Positions 7,579 to 11,825 of a stretch of DNA of 11,825 bases are shown here, in pieces. Numbering within the stretch: the first letter of the stretch is position 1; the number at the start of each line of letters is the position of its first letter. The DNA comes from Alphaproteobacteria bacterium (GTDB lineage Bacteria; Pseudomonadota; Alphaproteobacteria; UBA7887): positions 1 through 11,825 of the forward strand of contig JANQOH010000300.1 in assembly GCA_028289725.1 (NCBI GenBank), written 5' to 3'. The notes under the pieces are model-generated. The model did no database searches. It was not told where the DNA came from and worked only from the letters and a program-made list of their open reading frames with translations. The translations under genes and the position numbers were made by a program.

Positions 7579-7987
7579 GTCACCTCTCGATTTTCGGCTT
7601 TGGACGGGCCGTTAGACATTGTCTATCCGCGCCCCTCCATCTGCAAAGACATTGAGGGGGTTGTCGGCCACGGACCCGATTTCTTCCGCGCGCCATCAGC
7701 ACTTGAGACACTCGTGAGGGGCAGGAAGCCAGTGTTTTGGGGCCGGAAAAGCCAAAAAAATGAGCGAATCGACATAGTCCATTTGCATCATGCGCAAGCC
7801 GGGCGCCGCACCTAAAATTAGAGCGTCTTTCGGGGGCACCACCTATGGGGTGCCGACTTGCGTCAAGAATAGCCTCCACAGCAAGTCGGTTGTGCGCGGG
7901 GCCGATGTAGTCCTCCCTCTACGTCGGCCCCGATCACCAAAACCCGACCACATCCCTTCAAAGCTAGAGTAACGCTGGCGACCAGAT
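7579..7987. other. Intergenic region without a supported protein gene
   Basis: Short open frames on both strands here lack ribosome sites and recognisable protein character. The right half (7835-7931) is dense in inverted repeats and is annotated separately as a candidate RNA. The left part should contain the promoter of the lipoprotein gene at 7578. I saw no clear boxes. Confidence 0.5.
7835..7931 (+). ncRNA. Candidate structured small RNA with anti-Shine-Dalgarno loops
   Basis: Three hairpins lie in a row. GGCACC (7835-7840) pairs with GGTGCC (7849-7854). CCGACTTGC (7853-7861) pairs perfectly with GCAAGTCGG (7881-7889). A 13-bp stem (7898-7910 with 7919-7931, one G-T wobble) has the 8-base loop TCCTCCCT. 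Read on the plus strand, the loops of hairpins two and three both contain CCTCC, the complement of ribosome binding sites. This resembles alphaproteobacterial small RNAs with CCUCCUCCC loops, such as the Rhodobacter CcsR type. A TAAAAT at 7813-7818 could be a -10. There is no T-run after hairpin three. Alternatives are a 3' hairpin of the minus-strand DUF1801 transcript or a 5' leader element of the lipoprotein gene. Strand and boundaries are uncertain. Confidence 0.3.
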
Positions 7988-8413
7988 TCAGTCGCCGGAC
8001 CCGTATTTCTGCCACATGTCCCTCACGGATGCTTCGATCAAACGCTCAAGGACACCAGGATCGGCATTCTCGAGCCGTGTCAGATACAGGCAGGATTTCC
8101 CAATACGGTGTTTGCCGAGTTGCGCCAACAGATCGCCATAGGCGCTGAATCCCGGCATGATATAGATGCTAAGCGCCTGTTTTCGTGGCGAGAAACCGGT
8201 GACAAACCAATCGCCCTCCCGGCCACTGACATTCTTGTAATGATAGCGGTCGTAGCCGACGATGCTGCTGCCCCACATGCGCGCCGGACAGCCGGTGATC
8301 CGAGCCATCATGTCGTGGAGTTGATGCGCTTCGTCCCGCCGTCGGTCAGGGGCGACCGATTTCAAGAACGCGGCAACGTCGGCATCGTTTTCCTTGGTTT
8401 TGAGCTCGGCCAT
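7988..8413 (-). CDS. DUF1801 domain protein
   Basis: This 141-residue protein matches the DUF1801 family almost end to end. Recognisable segments are the helical start (DADVAAFLKSV), MWGSSIVGY at 46-54, a YHY plus SGREGDW block at 57-69, GFSPRK at 73-78, LSIYIMPGF at 81-89, and LGKHRIGKSCLY at 99-110. The length is typical for the single-domain form. I chose the ATG at 8413 because GGAGA (8418-8422) lies four bases upstream and family similarity begins right there. A longer frame to 8518 adds 35 residues without similarity. The family is usually cytoplasmic, its biochemical role is not established, and I assign no function. It is divergent from the exported-protein gene on its right. The hairpin at 7898-7931 lies 57 bp past its stop. 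Confidence 0.88.
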   Translation of the reverse strand: MAELKTKENDADVAAFLKSVAPDRRRDEAHQLHDMMARITGCPARMWGSSIVGYDRYHYKNVSGREGDWFVTGFSPRKQALSIYIMPGFSAYGDLLAQLGKHRIGKSCLYLTRLENADPGVLERLIEASVRDMWQKYGSGD

Positions 8414-8469
8414 TGAGTCTCCGCCCAGCCTCCATGGAATTGGCCATCTACAACCGGACACGCGCGCGG

Positions 8470-8496
8470 TTGCATTGGGTGCCCACCCGCTATAAC
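8470..8496 (+). promoter_or_regulatory. Possible sigma70-type promoter for the exported-protein gene
   Basis: TTGCAT at 8470-8475 and TATAAC at 8491-8496 form -35 and -10 candidates with a 15-bp spacer, shorter than the usual 16-18. The spacer contains GGGTG-CC-CACCC (8477-8488), a dyad that could bind a repressor. The region serves two divergent genes. Confidence 0.25.
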
Positions 8497-8668
8497 GAAA
8501 AGGCCCAAGCTCCGCCACGAATGTCGTGCGTCGACGGACGTCATTTTTTCACCCGCACCATTTCATCAACCACCGGACACAGTCATCATGCCGCATTCAT
8601 TTCCTTCAGACGATATCGGGCGCGCGATACACAAGCGCGCCAATCGGTCGGGTCGTATGTGCCGTTCC

Positions 8669-9595
8669 ATGTCACTCAAATCAGCTCTCGCAGGCGCGGC
8701 GGCTCTGCTCTTGCTACCCGAGTCCGGCACGTTTGCGGCGGATATGACCGCAGTCGTGCATGAAGCGGACGATGTGCGCGCGGAGGCTCATACCGATTGC
8801 GACGCGAGCGCCTATGTCCTCGTCACCCTAACCATGAAGGGCGCTGCCGAACGGTTCGCGGCCCCAAGCAAGTTCGCGGACAAGGTCGCGCCGAGCCTCC
8901 CCGCGATCCTCGACGGCGCGGCCGCGTGGCTTGAGGGTGAAGGCAGCGACCTTTGCGACCAGCCGGTGCAGACCGAAACGATCACCGTGGTCGGCCTAGT
9001 GAATGCCTTGCCGATTTATGTGACGGGCGCCAGCCGTTCCGCGGCTTGGGCACCGGGCAGTGCGGTCGCCGAGGCGCGGCATCTCGCCGCGTTCGCTGAA
9101 GCCCAGCCGCAACCGGCCCCGGCGGCATGCACCGTATTTGATGAGGCGATCGGCGCGAACATCGACAAACTCCGGACCCGGATTTTTACGATCCGCGCCG
9201 CGCACACCACCGGCCAATGGTCGCATATGCAGGCCCTGACCAAGCTCGTGCCGCTGCATCAGGAAATCATGAGCCATGTCGGTGATTGGGGTTTGGCGTG
9301 GCAGTGCCCGGGCGTGTTCGAACTCGCAGGCGTGGCGATCCTCGCGGACGAAGAGCGGAGCGTGCTGCTCAAGTGGAACGAGCAAAAAATCCGGGACCGT
9401 GTGGCGCAAGACGGATCGTCGGAACAGCGGACGGCGACCATGACCGAAGTCTACCGGTCTCCGGCGTTACCGCCGGTTTCGTCGCTTGCCGAATGGATCG
9501 ATCGGTCGCGTGACACGCCGCGCGTTCGCTATGGCGGGTACCTGACGCCCGAAGCCCAGGTGGCCGAGGACGTGTTTTCCGACACCGCGAACTAG
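8669..9595 (+). CDS. Unrecognised exported protein with four cysteines
   Basis: The chosen ATG gives 308 residues with a textbook Sec signal (about 1-24: Lys near the start, an Ala/Leu core, cleavage near TFAA). Upstream in-frame ATGs at 8657 and 8588 would add 4 or 27 residues and make an unusually long n-region. None of the starts has a good ribosome site, so the start is uncertain. The mature protein has two parts: an Ala-rich beta/alpha half (about 30-135), then after a Pro/Ala hinge (AQPQPAPAA) a mainly helical half (about 154-250). Four cysteines (44, 96, 154, 213) could form two disulfides in the periplasm. The C-terminal ~60 residues are charged and probably extended. I recognise no family, motif or catalytic signature. 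Codon use is like the neighbours. It converges on the oxidoreductase remnant, whose stop lies about 20 bp past this gene's end. Confidence 0.75.
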   Translation: MSLKSALAGAAALLLLPESGTFAADMTAVVHEADDVRAEAHTDCDASAYVLVTLTMKGAAERFAAPSKFADKVAPSLPAILDGAAAWLEGEGSDLCDQPVQTETITVVGLVNALPIYVTGASRSAAWAPGSAVAEARHLAAFAEAQPQPAPAACTVFDEAIGANIDKLRTRIFTIRAAHTTGQWSHMQALTKLVPLHQEIMSHVGDWGLAWQCPGVFELAGVAILADEERSVLLKWNEQKIRDRVAQDGSSEQRTATMTEVYRSPALPPVSSLAEWIDRSRDTPRVRYGGYLTPEAQVAEDVFSDTAN

Positions 9596-9599
9596 TTCG

Positions 9600-9609
9600 G
9601 TCTAAGCGG
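9600..9609 (+). repeat. Direct repeat GTCTAAGCGG, left copy
   Basis: A 10-bp sequence is repeated exactly, in the same orientation, at 9889-9898. The two copies bracket the truncated oxidoreductase fragment. Two identical 10-mers within ~300 bp are expected by chance only a few percent of the time. Confidence 0.5.
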
Positions 9610-9614
9610 GTCGG

Positions 9615-9827
9615 TTAGCCGTGCGCCGCGGTGATTCCTGCGGTCCCCCCGCCAACCACCACCACGTGGGGATTGCTTGGCAACGCCGCCAAAGCGCGGT
9701 TCTCAGGCAACGCCAACAAACCGGCCAGAACTGAACGGCGCGGAACGCGACAGTCCAAGGTATTCCCAAGTAAATTCTTATCCACACGGTTTAAATTGCT
9801 GATTTGTCTCTGAAAAACGGATTTCAT
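9615..9827 (-). pseudogene. Truncated Tat-signal FAD-dependent oxidoreductase remnant
   Basis: The reading frame from the ATG at 9827 encodes about 70 residues. A twin-arginine-like PRRSVLAGLLAL segment is followed at once by PHVVVVGGGTAGITAAHG and a stop. The VVVVGGGTAG segment is the first strand and Gly loop of a Rossmann fold that binds FAD/NAD. Real enzymes of this kind, such as flavocytochrome c sulfide dehydrogenase-like or other Tat-exported flavoproteins, are several hundred residues long. Here everything after the first dinucleotide-binding loop is missing. The DNA beyond the stop belongs to the convergent exported-protein gene, so a frameshift cannot rescue it. The fragment lies between two copies of GTCTAAGCGG. 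An in-frame TTG at 9860 could extend it by 11 residues. It is probably a deletion relic and not a working mini-protein. Confidence 0.6.
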
Positions 9828-9888
9828 TCTTCGAATGTGACGGAGGCATCCCTTATCCAAGTGTCGTGCCTGAGCGCCGTGAAAAGTC

Positions 9889-9898
9889 GTCTAAGCGG
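9889..9898 (+). repeat. Direct repeat GTCTAAGCGG, right copy
   Basis: This is the second exact copy of the 10-mer at 9600-9609, about 29 bp beyond the start of the oxidoreductase remnant. Together they could be a target-site duplication or the footprint of a repeat-mediated rearrangement. Confidence 0.5.
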
Positions 9899-10047
9899 TC
9901 ATGGCCAACCCAGCGCCGAGCCTTGCCCGCCATAACGCACCGGGAACGGCCGCGTTGATCGCTGTGCTACCATGAGCGTCCCGCTCGGGACCGGATCACC
10001 CGAGCTAAGGGACGTAGTGGGGACGGAGACAGGCGCGGGAGGCAAAC
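9899..10047 (+). promoter_or_regulatory. Leader of the symporter gene
   Basis: Only an upstream region is seen here. GCTCGGG (9983-9989) and CCCGAGC (9999-10005) form a 7-bp hairpin about 40 bp before the start codon. A short overlapping frame beginning with the ATG at 9972 has no convincing protein character. No promoter boxes could be assigned. Confidence 0.3.
10037..10042 (+). promoter_or_regulatory. Strong ribosome binding site that fixes a TTG start
   Basis: GGGAGG ends five bases before the TTG at 10048. The next in-frame ATG (10096) is already inside the first membrane helix, so the TTG is the likely start. Confidence 0.75.
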
Positions 10048-11352
10048 TTGGCGGAACGTCGCAAGCTAACGCTGACATCAGAGATTTTGATCGCCATGGT
10101 GGCGGGCGCCGTGCTTGGCGTCATCATCAACATGGTGTTTGCCGACACCGGCTTCGTTCAAGACATGGTGGTCGGCGGCCTGTTCAGCGTTATCGGCAGC
10201 ATTTTCGTTGCTGCCCTGAAAATGCTCGTCGTTCCTTTGGTGTTCGTTTCGCTGGTTTGCGGCGTCACCGCGCTCGGCGATGTGGCGGCGCTCGGGCGTA
10301 TCGGAATTAAGGCGATCGCGCTATATCTGTTCACCACGGCCGTCGCGATCACCATCGCGCTGACGCTCGCCGGGATCGTTTCGCCTGGTGACGGCTTTGA
10401 CATATCCGATCCTACGGCAGAGTTTCAGGGTCGCGAAGCACCGCCGCTGGGCGACGTCGTCATCGATATCGTGCCAAGCAATCCGGTCGCCGCTTTTGCG
10501 AAAGGAAATATGCTGCAAATCATCGTGTTCGCGATCATCTTCGGCGTCGCGATGACACTCGCCGGTGAGCGCGGCCGGCACGTTCAAAACTTCTTCGTTG
10601 ATCTCAATGCCGTGGTCATGGCCATGGTCGGCATTGTCATGAAATTGGCGCCATACGGCGTCTTCTGCTTGATCGCGAAGACATTCGCCACCCAAGGCGT
10701 CGACATCATCTTGCCGTTGGCGAGCTATTTCCTGACCGTGGTCGCGGCGCTGCTCGTCCACGCCATCGGTGTCTACGGCCTGCTGATCCGGTTCGTTGCC
10801 CGCCTGAATCCGATGATGTTCTTCCGCAAAATGCGCGCGGCGATGGTCTTCGCGTTCAGCACCGCCAGCAGCAACGCGACCATCCCCGTGACGCTGCGGT
10901 CGGTCGAATACCGGCTCGGCGTCAAGAACTCCGTCGCATCATTCACCGTCCCGCTCGGTGCGACGATCAACATGGACGGCACGGCGATCATGCAAGGCGT
11001 CGCGACGGTGTTTATCGCCCATGTTTTTGGCGTGGACCTCGGTATCGTCGATTATCTAACAGTGATCATGATCGCGACGCTCGCCTCCATCGGCACCGCT
11101 GGCGTGCCCGGCGTCGGTCTGGTCATGCTATCGATGGTACTCGACCAAGTCGGCCTACCGGTCGAGGGCATTGCCCTGATTATCGGCGTTGACCGTCTGC
11201 TCGACATGATGCGCACAGCGGTCAACGTCACTGGCGACGCCACCGTCACCTCGATCATCGCAAAAAGCGAAAACGCCTTCGATCACGACACTTTCAAAGA
11301 CCCTGAGGCCGGCGTGTTAGAAGCCGACCTGCCCGCCGCCTCGCGGGCGTAA
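10048..11352 (+). CDS. Dicarboxylate/amino acid:cation symporter (DAACS family, GltP/DctA-like)
   Basis: This is a 434-residue inner-membrane secondary transporter that couples uptake of a dicarboxylate or acidic amino acid to Na+ or H+. All hallmark elements of the glutamate-transporter fold are present: hydrophobic helices from residue 10 onward, the Ser-rich hairpin HP1 motif STASSNATIP at 271-280, NMDGT at 308-312 in TM7, the HP2 segment ASIGTAGVPG at 346-355, and the TM8 signature VDRLLDMMRTAVNVTGD at 381-397. Arg389 matches the arginine that binds the substrate side-chain carboxylate in GltPh-like members, which argues for an acidic substrate and against neutral amino acids. The length is normal. 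It starts with TTG behind a strong GGGAGG site. The next gene starts 18 bp after its stop, so the two are probably co-transcribed. The exact substrate (C4-dicarboxylate, glutamate or aspartate) cannot be told from sequence. Confidence 0.93.
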   Translation: MAERRKLTLTSEILIAMVAGAVLGVIINMVFADTGFVQDMVVGGLFSVIGSIFVAALKMLVVPLVFVSLVCGVTALGDVAALGRIGIKAIALYLFTTAVAITIALTLAGIVSPGDGFDISDPTAEFQGREAPPLGDVVIDIVPSNPVAAFAKGNMLQIIVFAIIFGVAMTLAGERGRHVQNFFVDLNAVVMAMVGIVMKLAPYGVFCLIAKTFATQGVDIILPLASYFLTVVAALLVHAIGVYGLLIRFVARLNPMMFFRKMRAAMVFAFSTASSNATIPVTLRSVEYRLGVKNSVASFTVPLGATINMDGTAIMQGVATVFIAHVFGVDLGIVDYLTVIMIATLASIGTAGVPGVGLVMLSMVLDQVGLPVEGIALIIGVDRLLDMMRTAVNVTGDATVTSIIAKSENAFDHDTFKDPEAGVLEADLPAASRA

Positions 11353-11370
11353 GCGATTAGGACGAAATCA

Positions 11371-11825
11371 ATGAGCGGCAGATTGGACGGCAAGGTCGCG
11401 CTGGTGGTTGGCGCGGGATCGGTGGCTGAGGGCTGGAGCAACGGCAAGGCGGCGTCGGTCCTGTTCGCGCGCGAGGGCGCGAAAGTGTTTGCGGTCGATA
11501 TCAATCCCGCCGCGGCGGAGGACACGGTCGCGGCAATCAAAGCCGAAGGTGGCGACGCGGTCGCGCATGTCACCGACGCCACCGATAGCGCGCAGGTTCA
11601 AGAGATGATCGCGGCCTGCCAAAAAACATACGGCCGGATCGATATCCTCCACAACAATGTCGGCGGATCGATCCCCGGCGGCCCGACCGAGATTTCGGAA
11701 GCCGACTGGGACGCCAACATCACCTACAACCTGACCAGCGTGTTTTTGAGCTGCAAATATGTGCTGCCGGTCATGGAGGCGCAGGGTGGCGGCGCGATCG
11801 TCAATGTCTCGTCGGTCGCGGGCAT
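11371..11825 (+). CDS. Short-chain dehydrogenase/reductase (SDR), N-terminal 151 residues, cut by right edge
   Basis: The visible part is the cofactor-binding half of a classical SDR oxidoreductase. The first strand and Gly loop are VALVVGAGSVAEGWSNGKA (9-27). Asp43 at the end of strand two (FAVDIN) favours NAD(H) over NADP(H). Asp69 in VTDAT, HNNVGG (94-99, in place of the common NNAG), the structural/catalytic Asn120 and NVSS (145-148, Ser148 probably catalytic) follow in order. The catalytic YxxxK lies beyond the window. The Gly loop is unusual: the normal TGxxxGIG is replaced by GAGSVAEG with an inserted residue, as in a subgroup carrying GW-NGKA after it. AGGA at 11359-11362, eight bases before the ATG, supports the start. 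It follows the symporter by 18 bp, so it may oxidise or reduce the imported compound or a derivative. The substrate is unknown. Confidence 0.9.
   Translation, partial: MSGRLDGKVALVVGAGSVAEGWSNGKAASVLFAREGAKVFAVDINPAAAEDTVAAIKAEGGDAVAHVTDATDSAQVQEMIAACQKTYGRIDILHNNVGGSIPGGPTEISEADWDANITYNLTSVFLSCKYVLPVMEAQGGGAIVNVSSVAG

Noticed and set aside
7580..7879. Minus-strand 99-codon frame in the intergenic region
   Set aside because: It runs through the candidate RNA hairpins, ends directly at the lipoprotein ribosome site, and has a Cys/Arg-rich, non-protein-like composition.
8996..9409. Minus-strand 137-codon frame that might continue the truncated flavoprotein
   Set aside because: Its sequence shows no FAD-enzyme features and it is the antisense of the exported-protein gene, so it does not rescue the pseudogene.

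Overview
The window looks like part of an alphaproteobacterial chromosome. GC content is moderately high, the coding style is Gly/Ala/Asp-rich, and the PAS-GGDEF-EAL, DUF1801, small Cys-containing lipoprotein and DAACS symporter genes fit that group. This is judged by eye without any database search, and no genus is claimed. I saw no rRNA, tRNA, CRISPR array or insertion sequence.

Left third (1-3490, minus strand): one uninterrupted reading frame that runs off the left edge. It encodes the first ~1163 residues of a very large repetitive secreted protein. It has no Sec signal. A compact N-terminal module is followed by a PAAG dialanine motif (residues 115-118), a Gly/Asp linker, a jelly-roll-like domain, and repeats of ~180-190 residues of the DUF5801/T1SS type. 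This matches the architecture of LapA-type adhesins, which leave through a type I secretion system, stay tethered at the surface, and are released by a LapG protease. The C-terminal secretion signal, the ABC exporter and LapD/LapG would lie outside the window.

Upstream on the same strand (3957-6527) is an 856-residue cytoplasmic PAS-PAS-PAS-GGDEF-EAL protein with intact cyclase, inhibitory-site and phosphodiesterase motifs. Cyclic-di-GMP is the usual signal controlling LapA-type adhesins, so the pair suggests a local attachment switch. The 466-bp gap between them holds several palindromes. Divergent from the GGDEF-EAL gene is a small exported Asn/Gly-rich protein (6839-7222) closed by a strong terminator. 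It may be a matrix or curlin-like component.

Middle (7330-9595): a small lipoprotein, a structured intergenic stretch whose hairpin loops carry CCTCC anti-Shine-Dalgarno sequences (candidate small RNA), a DUF1801 protein, and an unrecognised exported protein with four cysteines.

Right (9600-11825): a truncated Tat-signal FAD oxidoreductase remnant bracketed by a 10-bp direct repeat. It is followed by an apparent two-gene unit: a TTG-started dicarboxylate/amino-acid:cation symporter and, 18 bp later, a short-chain dehydrogenase cut by the right edge. These two probably import and oxidise an organic-acid substrate.
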